A stretch of DNA of 40,116 nt from Isosphaeraceae bacterium (GTDB lineage Bacteria > Planctomycetota > Planctomycetia > Isosphaerales > Isosphaeraceae), in the NCBI GenBank assembly GCA_025356435.1, contig JANXSY010000300.1, forward strand, positions 1 through 40,116, in the 5' to 3' direction. Made by a program: the position numbers and the translations under genes. Numbering within the stretch: position 1 is the stretch's first letter; every line of letters starts with the position of its first letter. The notes under the pieces were generated by a model. That model saw only the letters and a program-made list of their open reading frames with translations, did not search any database and was not told the origin of the DNA. Below are positions 1-8,386 of this stretch, one piece after another.

Positions 1-151
1 TGGGAATTCAGGCAGCAGAAGCGTGAGAGGTCGTCCATGGTCAGGCTCGGCGGCGGGATCACCCGATGGGAGAACAAGTTGCGAGATTCGCTCCTTGATA
101 CCAGGACGGACGGCAGCGTGCAACAACTCACGGCCACGAGGCGAACGGCAC

Positions 152-358
152 AAGTTAAGCATAGCTGTTGCCCTGAATCGCGACGGCGCGACGGCCGAGA
201 AGTATGCCGCGACGGCTATCCCGCAGACCGTGATTGTCAATCGAGACGGCACCGTGGCCCGACTTTTTGTCGGAGGTGGGCCGCATTTCGACGACCAACT
301 TCGCGAGGCCCTTAAGACCGTGCTCAAGGGTAGCAAGCCAGAAGCGGATAAGAAGTAG
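152..358 (+). pseudogene. C-terminal stump of a thioredoxin/TlpA-like redoxin
   Basis: The reading frame ending at 358 carries the typical C-terminal half of a TlpA/AhpC-like redoxin: a VALNRDG strand, then the cis-proline loop AIPQTVIVNRDG, then LFVGGG and a last amphipathic helix. Upstream of about 152 the same frame becomes an Arg/Ser/Pro/Gly-rich stretch with no recognisable fold, and no CxxC active site is visible in any forward frame before it. The other two forward frames do not continue the domain. I therefore read it as a decayed or truncated gene, although the window begins only 150 bases upstream and an intact domain outside it cannot be judged. It converges on the TPR gene ending at 368. 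Confidence 0.5.
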
Positions 359-367
359 CCAATCTTT

Positions 368-1648
368 TCATTCTGAATCCGCGACAATCCTCGTCCACTC
401 ATTGGCGGCGCGTGAAAAGCCGAGGGTGCGGCAGATAGCGGCGAGGCGTTCAATCGCGGCCTTACGCGCGGGGGTGGGGGTGTCTTGGGCCTGAATATAG
501 TCTGCGAACACAGTCCTCAGGTCGAGACGGGCCTCTCGAAGTTGCCGGGTTGTTTCGCGGTGAATAAGGGCTTCGCGGCGGTTCCCTTGCCTCTCGTCGG
601 ACATCGCCAGCCGGTAGTGATAGTCGACGATGAACGGGCTCCGTTCGATGGCCCTGCGGTAATCTTCGGCGGCCCCGGCCATATCTCCCGCCTTCTCCTT
701 GGCGATCCCCCGGAATTTCCAGATCTCGGGCTCGACCTCCGCCGCCTTGGGGACACGCGCCAACTCGGCGTTCCAGGCGTCTTGGTCTCCCATGTCATAG
801 AGCACCGTGAGATAATCACGCCAGGCGCGAGTGTCTTCGGGACGACCTTTGAGGCAGGCCCTGTAATGGCGAAGGGCATCGTCCTGGAGCCCGACCGCCA
901 TCTCGGCCTTGGCGAGGGCACGCAGCCCTTCCCAGTCCTCGGAATCGGCAGCGACGTAGCGACGGAGTTGCTTGATCGACTCAGAGTAGGAGACCCGCTC
1001 GAGTTCGCTCCGCATCCGCCAGCTTAACAAGGTCGCGTGGTCGGCCGGATCAGCCTCGTCAAACGCTCTCCACAAGACGACGAAGGCGTCATCCCAGCGG
1101 TCTTCGGTCGCGAGAAGTTGGAGGAGTTCCGCCGCGGCGTCGTGGAAGATTTTCGGCGGGGCTGGGTGGAGCGGGTTGTCGCGGACAATCGCCATCCAGG
1201 CCGATTCGGCATCCTTCGCCCGGTCGAGCATCGAATAGGTATTGGCCTCGTGGAAGAGGGCCTCGCTCTTCAGTGGAGACCACACGGGGACCTCGTGCAA
1301 CTGCCGGGCGCAGTCGATGAGATCTCCCCGCGCACCGATCGCCCTCGCAAGCATCACGCGGGCTTCGTCATCGTGGGGCGATCGACGGAGGATCTGGCGG
1401 AGCGCCGCCTCGGCCTCTACTGACCGCTGACTCCGCAACCAGTTCGTAATCGTCTTGAGGTCGGGTACAGTTCGGGTATCTCGCCAGTACCACCAGCTGT
1501 TGAAGCCCAGCGTGACCACGATCGCGACGATCAAGGCGAGCCTTCCCCACGGGAGCCGCCTCCGCGATGCCCGCGCGACCGTCGGCCGCGCGGATTGGAC
1601 CTCGGCAGGCTGGGCGGTCGGATCGGTGAGGCTGGTGTCGATGGTCAT
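368..1648 (-). CDS. Membrane-anchored TPR protein (first of three tandem paralogues)
   Basis: 426 residues. A basic N-terminal segment (RASRRRLPWGR) is followed by one hydrophobic helix at about residues 33-52, then a long alpha-helical region of degenerate tetratricopeptide repeats (for example EAEAALRQILRRSPHDDEA, DDALRHYRACLKGRPEDTRAW and AGAAEDYRRAIERSPFIVDYHY). This predicts a single-pass anchored protein with a repeat scaffold outside the cytoplasm for protein-protein contacts. No catalytic motif is visible. The start lies only 6 bases after the stop of the next upstream gene and has no clear Shine-Dalgarno, which suggests translational coupling. It is the last gene of the minus-strand run 5716 to 368. 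TPR architecture is seen directly; the role is unknown. Confidence 0.85.
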   Translation of the reverse strand: MTIDTSLTDPTAQPAEVQSARPTVARASRRRLPWGRLALIVAIVVTLGFNSWWYWRDTRTVPDLKTITNWLRSQRSVEAEAALRQILRRSPHDDEARVMLARAIGARGDLIDCARQLHEVPVWSPLKSEALFHEANTYSMLDRAKDAESAWMAIVRDNPLHPAPPKIFHDAAAELLQLLATEDRWDDAFVVLWRAFDEADPADHATLLSWRMRSELERVSYSESIKQLRRYVAADSEDWEGLRALAKAEMAVGLQDDALRHYRACLKGRPEDTRAWRDYLTVLYDMGDQDAWNAELARVPKAAEVEPEIWKFRGIAKEKAGDMAGAAEDYRRAIERSPFIVDYHYRLAMSDERQGNRREALIHRETTRQLREARLDLRTVFADYIQAQDTPTPARKAAIERLAAICRTLGFSRAANEWTRIVADSE

Positions 1649-1654
1649 AACCAG

Positions 1655-2944
1655 TCAATCGTTGATGGATCGAGTGCGGGCCTGCGAGACTTCGGGCCGG
1701 GAGGAGAGCCTGGCGATGGCCGCGAGGCTGGCGGGGTCGTTGGGCCGGTCGCGGAGCACCAGGCGATGCCAGGCGAGCGCGTCGTCGGAACGCCCCATCT
1801 GCTCGCGGAGGTCGGCCAGATGATGATAGAGGTCGGGACGCGGCTCATACCCGAGCCTGGCGAGCCCGAGGGTGTCCTCGATAACCGTTCGGATCGCGAC
1901 ATACGCGGTCTGATGGGCCTTCAGACGTTTCTCAATTCGATCAGACTTGGCTGCATCTCCCGCGAGGCGGGCCGCGCGGCTGAGCCGATAGAGAATCACG
2001 CCGTCGTACGGTGCCGCGACGCTGGCCCGCTCATAGGCCTGAGCCGATGTCTGCCAATCCTGAACCCCCTGGGCAACTAGCCCGGCATGGCGAGCGAATC
2101 GGATGTCCGGAACGAACGACTTGGGCAAGCGGGCATACTCGGCGGCGAGTTCCTGCGCGCGGCCGGCGTCGTCGAGACCGGTCAGCCAGGCGTCCCACGC
2201 CTCGGGCGAGTCGGGATGGGATCGGAGCGCGGCGAGAAGGACTTCGAGGCCCCGCTCGATGCGGCTGTCGTGGATCAACGCCAGCCCGAATATCCTTGCA
2301 ACGGTCAGGTCGTGCGGGATGACCTTCACGAGCGGTTCGAAGACGATAACGACCGAACCCGGGGCCGACTTATTGATGTCCAGCAGGCCCAATTCAAGGA
2401 GGAGCCTGACCCGGTCGCGGGGGTCGGGCTCGATCTCGTGAAGTTCAAGCCCAAGCCGATGGGCCTCATCCATCCGCCCTTCAAGAGCCATCAGGTCGAG
2501 GAGCGCCCATCCCGCCTCGGGGACAGTGGGATGGAGCCGGATCGCCTCCCGCCAGCAGACTTCGGAGAGGTCGTATCGCCCTTGCTGGTAGCGGGCCTTT
2601 CCCATAAAGAACTGCACCAGCGCAGCCTTCTCGGGCGTCGCGGGTCGGAGGTTCCGGAGGCGGTCGAGAGCAAGGCCAGGTTGCGGGTCAGGCCGATCAG
2701 TCGCGACCTCAGCCATGAGGAGATTTGCGTGGTAGTCGGTCGGGTGTTCTCGCAGGAAAATATCGAGTTGAGATTGCGCCAGATCGAATTGACGACCCCG
2801 CGCGAGCTCGCGAATCTCACCGAGGTCGACGGCGCGGTCGACGGCTTGCGGGCGGCGCGTGACCAGCCACGACACGGCCCCAACCAGGGGCAAGACGGTC
2901 GCCAAGACGATGACGATGTCACGGAACCGAGGTTTCATCGTCAT
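1655..2944 (-). CDS. Membrane-anchored TPR protein (second of three tandem paralogues)
   Basis: 429 residues. A short N-terminus and one hydrophobic helix (DIVIVLATVLPLVGAVSWLV, about residues 9-28) precede a repeat region with TPR-like units (FDLAQSQLDIFLREHPTDYHA, YDLSEVCWREAIRLHPTVPEA, DWQTSAQAYERASVAAPYDG, SDDALAWHRLVLRDRPNDPA). Size and layout match the two flanking TPR genes, so the three look like diverged tandem duplicates. Two start codons lie close together (2944 and 2938); neither has a strong ribosome-binding site. The gene begins 22 bases after the upstream stop and ends 6 bases before the next start, so an operon is likely. No enzyme motif is seen. Confidence 0.85.
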   Translation of the reverse strand: MTMKPRFRDIVIVLATVLPLVGAVSWLVTRRPQAVDRAVDLGEIRELARGRQFDLAQSQLDIFLREHPTDYHANLLMAEVATDRPDPQPGLALDRLRNLRPATPEKAALVQFFMGKARYQQGRYDLSEVCWREAIRLHPTVPEAGWALLDLMALEGRMDEAHRLGLELHEIEPDPRDRVRLLLELGLLDINKSAPGSVVIVFEPLVKVIPHDLTVARIFGLALIHDSRIERGLEVLLAALRSHPDSPEAWDAWLTGLDDAGRAQELAAEYARLPKSFVPDIRFARHAGLVAQGVQDWQTSAQAYERASVAAPYDGVILYRLSRAARLAGDAAKSDRIEKRLKAHQTAYVAIRTVIEDTLGLARLGYEPRPDLYHHLADLREQMGRSDDALAWHRLVLRDRPNDPASLAAIARLSSRPEVSQARTRSIND

Positions 2945-2966
2945 GCCTGGAGGTCTGGTGTATTCA

Positions 2967-4205
2967 TCATAGGGCGTAGCGGGGGAGCTGATTCGCGGGC
3001 ACGTTCGCTGTCGCAGCGGGCCTTGTTCGGAACTGTTCGGCCCGCCTCACGAAGCGGTCGGCGAGGTCAACCCGTCCGGCCTGTCGGTAGGCCAGAGAAA
3101 GAGTATACATCGTGTCATAATCGCGAGGCGATAGCTGCTGGGCTCGGAGGAGATGCGTCACGGCCTCTTCGAACCTTCCACGCCGAAGCGCGATCTTGCC
3201 GAGGTAGAGCGGGGGCAGGGGTGATTTTTCGTTCCATTCCGCAGCCTGGAGATAACAGGCTTCTGCCCGTTCGGTCGCCCCCAGGAGGTCGTAGGCCCGG
3301 CCAAGTAACGCCATCAATTCGGCGTTGGGCTCGCCCGCCGACGCTTGCGTGAGGTAGCGGGCGGCCTCGTCGAGTCGTCCGATCGCGATGAGATCGTTGC
3401 CGAGATGGCTCCAGAACAGGGGGCGAGGAAGAGGCATCGACCGGAGCTCGGGGTCGAGTCCGAGGACGCGCAAGAAAGCTTCGACAGCCCCCTCAAAATT
3501 CCCGTCGTTATGATAAATAACACCCCGCAGAGTGTATCCGATCGCGGCACCCCTGGGGACGTTGATGAGGCGATCGGCAAGCTTCAACGCCTCAGCGTCG
3601 TCCTTCTGGGTGATCTGGACCGCAGCCAGGCGACGCATCGCGAGGATGTCATCGGGCCACCGTACGAGGATCTCCGAATAGGCCTGGATCGCCTTATTTC
3701 GGTGGTTGCCTCGCACCAGGCCATACGCACGGATATGCAGGTCATCGAGTGAGAGATGGCCTGCCCGTTCATAGTATGGTTCGGCCTCGTCAGCGAAATC
3801 GAGTCGGCTCAGACATCGTGCGGACATCACCGCCGCCGCACGGCTCCAGGGCCGACGTTCGAGATGGGAGAGGGCCTTCCGGAGCGCGCCGGGGAGGTTT
3901 CCCTGGATGTCGGAGCGTCGCGCCTCGTCGATCGCCCCGGATCGGGTCAGATTCCAGGCCGTCAACGCCACCAATGCCGAGAAGCAGATCACCAACCCGA
4001 GCACGACGGAGACTCGCCATACCCATCGTCTCACAGAAGAGGTCTTGGTTTTTGTCACAACGAGGGTCTTTAACGAGTCGTGAATTTGAAGCCGGTCGGG
4101 TTGCTCGCGCCGTGTAGAGAACCCCAGTTCTCCTCGCTGCATCCCACTCCCGAAAACCATGACAGTAGGATAAGAGTGGCTATTTTGGATCTGTACATTG
4201 GTCAC
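2967..4205 (-). CDS. Membrane-anchored TPR protein (third of three tandem paralogues)
   Basis: Up to 412 residues from the ATG at 4205. The first 50 residues are polar and not characteristic, so a GTG at 4058 (363 residues), directly before the basic stretch and membrane helix WRVSVVLGLVICFSALVALTAW, is a reasonable alternative start; neither has a convincing Shine-Dalgarno. TPR units follow: NKAIQAYSEILVRWPDDI, FEGAVEAFLRVLGLDPELR, TERAEACYLQAAEWNEK, FEEAVTHLLRAQQLSPRDY. The layout matches the two downstream paralogues. It follows the DUF1559 gene after 84 bases that hold a strong hairpin, so its expression may differ from that of the genes upstream. Confidence 0.8.
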   Translation of the reverse strand: MTNVQIQNSHSYPTVMVFGSGMQRGELGFSTRREQPDRLQIHDSLKTLVVTKTKTSSVRRWVWRVSVVLGLVICFSALVALTAWNLTRSGAIDEARRSDIQGNLPGALRKALSHLERRPWSRAAAVMSARCLSRLDFADEAEPYYERAGHLSLDDLHIRAYGLVRGNHRNKAIQAYSEILVRWPDDILAMRRLAAVQITQKDDAEALKLADRLINVPRGAAIGYTLRGVIYHNDGNFEGAVEAFLRVLGLDPELRSMPLPRPLFWSHLGNDLIAIGRLDEAARYLTQASAGEPNAELMALLGRAYDLLGATERAEACYLQAAEWNEKSPLPPLYLGKIALRRGRFEEAVTHLLRAQQLSPRDYDTMYTLSLAYRQAGRVDLADRFVRRAEQFRTRPAATANVPANQLPRYAL

Positions 4206-4222
4206 GATTTCGAGTTCGTGAT

Positions 4223-4258
4223 GACGGCCTCCGCCCCGGTTGTGGTGCGGAGGCCGTC
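4223..4258 (-). terminator. 12-bp perfect hairpin between the DUF1559 and TPR genes
   Basis: GACGGCCTCCGC at 4223-4234 pairs perfectly with GCGGAGGCCGTC at 4247-4258 around a 12-base loop. It lies about 30 bases beyond the DUF1559 stop on the minus strand. No U-tract follows on the minus strand, so it may be a weak terminator or an mRNA-stabilising or processing element that sets different levels of the pseudopilin and the TPR proteins. Confidence 0.5.
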
Positions 4259-4289
4259 GAGAGGGTTTTATCCGGCGACGATGTGTCGA

Positions 4290-5405
4290 TCAGTACGAGT
4301 CGGAGCTGATGACTTCACCGCGGTCGGGGGTGGCGATGGCGTACCAGGCCATGTAGTTGACGCTCGACTTGACGAACCGGACCGAGCCGTCCGCCATGAG
4401 GACGTTCACGCCGCCCGAGTGGAGCGAGCTGGCGGGCGTCGAGGAGATGATACCGCGACTGTCCTGCTTCTGGTCGGAGTAGTCGCAAGCCGTGCGGTTG
4501 GGCGGAATGGTGTGCGAGTAGACCTGCGTACCGCCAAAGGCCCACCACTCACCCTTCCAGGTCCACTGTTGATTGGCCGGGCCGACGACAGTCCGCTGGC
4601 AAGCCTGGGCGAACTCGAAATCGGTAGCGAATGAATTAGTCTGATCGGCCCCGCTCGGGTAGTTGTAAACTTGGCCGAGGCCGTCTTTGCCGCTGCCCGG
4701 GCCCACGGCTGGGCCTTTGACCCACTCGCTGAAGATCACGGTGTTGCTCGTACCGTCGGTGAATGTCGAGAGCTTGACCGGACGCTTGACCGCACCGTCC
4801 CAGTTGGTGGCGACATAGGCGGGGCCGTTGGGCACCCAGCTATCGACGCCGATCTTGCCCGTGATCCGACGATTGAGGCCGATATTGGCCGGGTAGTTGC
4901 CCGAAGCGACCAGGCGGGACTGCCCGTTCGCGAAGGTGAACGTGCCCGAACCACCGGGAAGAACATCCGACGGGCAGAGGAACCCATTGATCTGGGTCAC
5001 GAGGACGGTCGCCTGCGCATAGGACTGTCCACCGCCGGCCGCATTGTCAGTGACACCCGTGCCGACCTGAACGGTTGGACCCCACCGCACGCCGATCGAT
5101 GTATTCAGCGCGTTGTACGTCGCATTCTGTTCAAGGAACGGGAGCAGCCGGACGTGGATCGAATAGTTCTGATACGGCGCTCCGTTCTGATAGTCGTCGA
5201 CAGTCACGGGCGGGAGCGCATCGTTAGTGCTGATGTAATTATGCATCGCCAACCCGAGCTGCTTCAGGTTGTTGACGCATTGCGCCTTGCGGGCCGCTTC
5301 ACGCGCGGCCTGCACGGCCGGCAGAAGAAGGGCGATCAAGACGGCGATGATCGCGATCACCACCAAGAGCTCGATCAGGGTAAAGCCACGACGACTTCGC
5401 TGCAT
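4290..5405 (-). CDS. DUF1559 pseudopilin-like protein
   Basis: 371 residues. The N-terminus [19 protein letters not shown] is a type IV prepilin/pseudopilin signal: cleavage after Gly, methylatable Phe, Glu at mature position 5, then a hydrophobic helix. The following [20 protein letters not shown] is the usual planctomycete DUF1559 continuation, and the C-terminus carries the family signature H-x9-DG ([16 protein letters not shown]). These proteins are numerous in planctomycetes and are presumed to sit in the envelope through a type II secretion or type IV pilus-like assembly; the exact role is not known. The start has GGAGG 9 bases upstream. It lies between a small lipoprotein gene and the TPR trio, a common planctomycete arrangement. 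Confidence 0.95.
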   Translation of the reverse strand: MQRSRRGFTLIELLVVIAIIAVLIALLLPAVQAAREAARKAQCVNNLKQLGLAMHNYISTNDALPPVTVDDYQNGAPYQNYSIHVRLLPFLEQNATYNALNTSIGVRWGPTVQVGTGVTDNAAGGGQSYAQATVLVTQINGFLCPSDVLPGGSGTFTFANGQSRLVASGNYPANIGLNRRITGKIGVDSWVPNGPAYVATNWDGAVKRPVKLSTFTDGTSNTVIFSEWVKGPAVGPGSGKDGLGQVYNYPSGADQTNSFATDFEFAQACQRTVVGPANQQWTWKGEWWAFGGTQVYSHTIPPNRTACDYSDQKQDSRGIISSTPASSLHSGGVNVLMADGSVRFVKSSVNYMAWYAIATPDRGEVISSDSY

Positions 5406-5482
5406 GTCTTACTGCCTCCAACGAAAAATAGGAAAGAAAGATATAAGTTCCTCGTCAGTGCAACGAGAGCAACGGCCTGGCG

Positions 5483-5716
5483 TTATTTCGCGCCGGGATA
5501 ACCGCTCGCCTTTAAGGACTTCTGCGGATCAGCGCCACGCTGCGAACTCAATTCCTGCAGCGACTTCGGCTGAGGAACGGCCGGACCGACGGCGGCCCCT
5601 GCTGTGGCCTTGGCCTGCTGCTTGACGGCCTCTTCATTGTCCGACGCGCATCCGGCCAGGCCGAGCAACGTCACGCCGAAAACCATCGCTGCCTGGCCCA
5701 GTGAAATCAACCTCAT
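5483..5716 (-). CDS. Small lipoprotein beside DUF1559 gene
   Basis: 77 residues from the ATG at 5716; an ATG at 5725 would add three residues, but the GGAG at about 5728-5731 is better spaced for 5716. A signal peptide ends in the lipobox LAGC at residues 20-23, so the mature protein starts with a lipid-modified Cys. The rest is Ala/Gln/Pro-rich and polar (EAVKQQAKATAGAAVGPAVP), ending KASGYPGAK. There is no catalytic motif. Small lipoproteins of this kind often accompany DUF1559 genes in planctomycetes, so a shared envelope role is inferred. It is the first gene after the promoter at 6021-6049. Confidence 0.8.
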   Translation of the reverse strand: MRLISLGQAAMVFGVTLLGLAGCASDNEEAVKQQAKATAGAAVGPAVPQPKSLQELSSQRGADPQKSLKASGYPGAK

Positions 5717-5849
5717 GATCGGCATGGCTCCTGTGTGGGAACGACAAATTGGATAAATCGAGGCTCCACTTCACGTTCAGGACGGTGTCATCGACCGCCC
5801 CAACCAAGGTCTATCCCGGCGAAGTCGCCAGGCAAGATTCCTTGAGCTC

Positions 5850-5879
5850 CAGTTGACCCTTCCAGGAATCAGTCAACTG
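5850..5879. promoter_or_regulatory. 8-bp inverted repeat in the leader of the lipoprotein/DUF1559 genes
   Basis: CAGTTGAC at 5850-5857 and GTCAACTG at 5872-5879 are exact inverse complements with a 14-base spacer. It lies between the predicted promoter and the lipoprotein start. It could be a dimeric regulator site or an RNA hairpin in the leader; nothing here identifies the regulator. Confidence 0.35.
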
Positions 5880-6020
5880 AAGTCGCATCAATGCTAGATC
5901 CGAAACCCGACCCGGATGGAATACGCCGAGACTCCAGGGAAGTGACCCTGAGGTTCGATATCTTCCTACCTATCTGAGAAATTCGTATCAGCCGAGACGA
6001 GATTAGTGAAGTGGTAGTTC

Positions 6021-6049
6021 AGGGTAGAAGTACTTGGACGCATTGTCAA
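6021..6049 (-). promoter_or_regulatory. Sigma-70-type promoter for the lipoprotein/DUF1559/TPR genes
   Basis: On the minus strand a perfect TTGACA (6049-6044), a 17-base spacer and TACCCT (6026-6021) form a candidate promoter pointing at the lipoprotein gene. The -35 box is perfect and the -10 box matches at three positions. Predicted transcription start is near 6014. Confidence 0.45.
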
Positions 6050-6211
6050 TAATAAAGAGTTTGTCACAATCGACTTTTTTTGACCGAAATCATTAAGAGT
6101 AAGGGCTTTGAGTGGATGAGTGCTAACTGCATTGCATTCCGAATCTGGTATATACTAAAATGGACGGCGCTGGCGGGCGATCCTATAATTACATCACTCG
6201 AATCAATTTTA

Positions 6212-8056
6212 CTACAGATTTTTATGTATGCGGATATTATGGTCTGAGAAGGAAGAATGCGGCACGGCGTCCTTGACGACGGGCATGTGACATTTGAGGC
6301 AGTCGGTCTTCGCGTTGACCGGACAACTTGCCACATGTGCGGATTTCCCCTTCGGCTCGACCGCGCGGGGGTCATGGCATGAGAGACATTTGCTCTCGTA
6401 AAAAGAGACAGACGTCTCGGCGTCACGATGAGGGTTATGGCAGGTCAGGCAAGTGAGAGCACCTTCCGACTCCGTGTAGCATCGGCTCTTAATCAACATC
6501 GACGCCTGGAACCGGACGTTGGACCTGTCGGACGAATCACCGATGGCCGCCCCCCGTGGGCTGTGGCACTGACCGCAGAGTTGGATCACCTTTGGGGCCG
6601 AGAAGTGTTGCGGCCGGGCGATGGCAAGGTCTGGAAAATGAGTCTCGACCGCCTTAACATGCCCGCCGCCCGGCCCATGACAGCGTTCGCAGCCGATCGA
6701 ATGGTCGGCGACGGTCAGACCGACCCGCTCCTCGGCCTCGTGGGCGTCGGTGGTATGGCAATGGAGGCAGCGCCTGACCGCATCGGGCGGCAGTGGCTCA
6801 CCGAGATAAGCGGCCGGGTCGTGAGGCGTGGGCGAGTGACCGGTCGTCCGGTCCCATCCTGAGCCATCATTGTAGTGTGAGAGACGTAACTCGCGGTAAT
6901 CGCCGGCCTCGTCGCGACCGATGAGCGTAAGGCCCCGGTCGCCCGAGCCGATCGCATATTCGACCAGCGCGCGGTAGGTCCGGTCGCCGACTCGGGTCTC
7001 GACTCGGACGCGATCGGCCTCCTGCTTGTAGGTGTGGACGACTTCCTTAGAATCGGGGTCGACGACCGGGCGGTCGGGAAGCTTCAAGCGGCCCAATTCG
7101 GAAGTCGGACCGAACGTGCGTGCGTGAAGGCTCTTTTGCTGCGATCCGTGAATGGCGGAATGACACTCGGCACACTTCGCCGCGCCCACATACGGCGACG
7201 GTTCCCGGACGGCGGCGGTGTCGTCTCCGTAGCCCTGAGATCGACCGAGGGCGGCGGAAGCGGCCGGAAGATTGCCTTCAATCAAGAAGGCCCTGCTCAG
7301 GAGCCACTCGGCCTCGTTGTCGGGTCCGTTCGCCAGGACCGTCTCCAGGATCCCCTTCGAGACCGAGGTCTCGCCAAGTTGGAGCCGTCCCCGAGCCAGC
7401 AGCTTGCGGGCGACGGACGGAGAAGCCGTCGCGCCATAGAGCCGAGCGTCTTTTTTTAAAGCCAGATCAATATGTCGGGCTGAGTCTGCGGGGTCTGACC
7501 GCTCGGCCGCGAGGATTCCGCCAAGCAATTCGCCGCGTGCCTCCCAGCCGGGAATCTCGGCGAGCCGCTTTGCCAATCCGGTCGCTTTCGAGAGGCTGTC
7601 CGACAGGGCGTAGATGCGGGCGAGTTCTTGGAGCAACTCGGGATCAGGCGGTTCGATTTTGAGCCCCTGCTCCAGGGCAACCATCGCCATTGGTACCTTG
7701 TCCTGCCGGATCAGGCCCGCTCCGAGGAGGAAGAAGTCTTCTCCGTTCATCCGTTCCATACCGATCCGGCCGTCGTAGATCGTCTGGGCCAGGTCGTCAC
7801 GGCCGAGCCGGGCCGTCGCGCGGGCCGAGATGAGCAGGGCGTCGAAGTCGTTTGGGTCCGACCTCAGCCGCTCGCTTGCCAAGGCCCAGGCCGCCTGCCA
7901 ATCCTTGCGGGCATACGACGCGCGGGCCTTCTCAAGCGGTCCGACGGGCAGGGTCGACCAGGCCTTCCAGCCCGCGACTCCCACCCCAATCGCCAGCACG
8001 ATGCCGAGGATCGTGGCCTTCGATTGTGGGCCGATGGACTTCCCGACCTTTGGCAT
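6212..8056 (-). CDS. TPR-multiheme cytochrome c (seven CxxCH sites)
   Basis: 614 residues. An N-terminal hydrophobic anchor at about residues 15-33 is followed by a TPR-like helical region (about 40-275) and a C-terminal cytochrome region with seven CxxCH heme sites, starting at Cys 295, 430, 456, 494, 536, 557 and 586. The first heme sits in YVGAAKCAECHSAIHGS, typical of the cytochrome c554/c-prime-like multiheme family, and the tail SSFSDHNIRIHKN is also usual there. Expected location is the periplasmic face of the membrane, in electron transfer; the substrate cannot be told. A ribosome-binding site AAGGTG lies 5 bases before the ATG. It is upstream of the lipoprotein/DUF1559/TPR genes but separated by about 495 bases with their own promoter. 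Confidence 0.9.
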   Translation of the reverse strand: MPKVGKSIGPQSKATILGIVLAIGVGVAGWKAWSTLPVGPLEKARASYARKDWQAAWALASERLRSDPNDFDALLISARATARLGRDDLAQTIYDGRIGMERMNGEDFFLLGAGLIRQDKVPMAMVALEQGLKIEPPDPELLQELARIYALSDSLSKATGLAKRLAEIPGWEARGELLGGILAAERSDPADSARHIDLALKKDARLYGATASPSVARKLLARGRLQLGETSVSKGILETVLANGPDNEAEWLLSRAFLIEGNLPAASAALGRSQGYGDDTAAVREPSPYVGAAKCAECHSAIHGSQQKSLHARTFGPTSELGRLKLPDRPVVDPDSKEVVHTYKQEADRVRVETRVGDRTYRALVEYAIGSGDRGLTLIGRDEAGDYRELRLSHYNDGSGWDRTTGHSPTPHDPAAYLGEPLPPDAVRRCLHCHTTDAHEAEERVGLTVADHSIGCERCHGPGGGHVKAVETHFPDLAIARPQHFSAPKVIQLCGQCHSPRGAAIGDSSDRSNVRFQASMLIKSRCYTESEGALTCLTCHNPHRDAETSVSFYESKCLSCHDPRAVEPKGKSAHVASCPVNAKTDCLKCHMPVVKDAVPHSSFSDHNIRIHKNL

Positions 8057-8386
8057 CGCGGCACCTTCTCCGATTCGCTGGGGACGCGTACGGCCAAGCC
8101 CCTTACAGCTAGGGGACTCTCACTTTGAGACGAAAGCGATTTCGTGACGGGGTACTGCCGACACATTTAGCTTAGCCGCGTTTATCTCCAGCGACAATCT
8201 CACGCGACCGCGCACAACGATCGTCGGCCCCCTCATCGGGGGCCTTCGAGCGACAGTCGCGGCCGTCACGCACCAATGCAGTTTTTTCTGACAGGCTGGT
8301 CCACATCGACACGTTCATACAGTCATGAGCCTAGGCTGTTGTTACCAGCGTTTCGCATCCTCGCTCGATCCCGGTCGGTTCTTATC
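8057..8386. other. Intergenic region (330 bases) with one short hairpin
   Basis: No frame here looks coding. It separates the 3' end of the SpoVR/157-residue gene run from the cytochrome gene and should hold the cytochrome promoter, but no box pair stands out. The only clear structure is GGCCCCC (8226-8232) pairing with GGGGGCC (8238-8244) around TCATC, with no T-run on either side. It may mark the end of the upstream operon. Confidence 0.4.

Larger units (their letters stand above)
5717..6211. other. Gene-free AT-richer intergenic region (495 bases)
   Basis: No frame here looks coding. It is clearly richer in A/T than the flanking genes, especially at 6040-6230. It holds the promoter at 6021-6049 and the inverted repeat at 5850-5879, giving a leader of roughly 300 bases ahead of the lipoprotein gene. 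No recognised riboswitch was identified. Confidence 0.6.
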
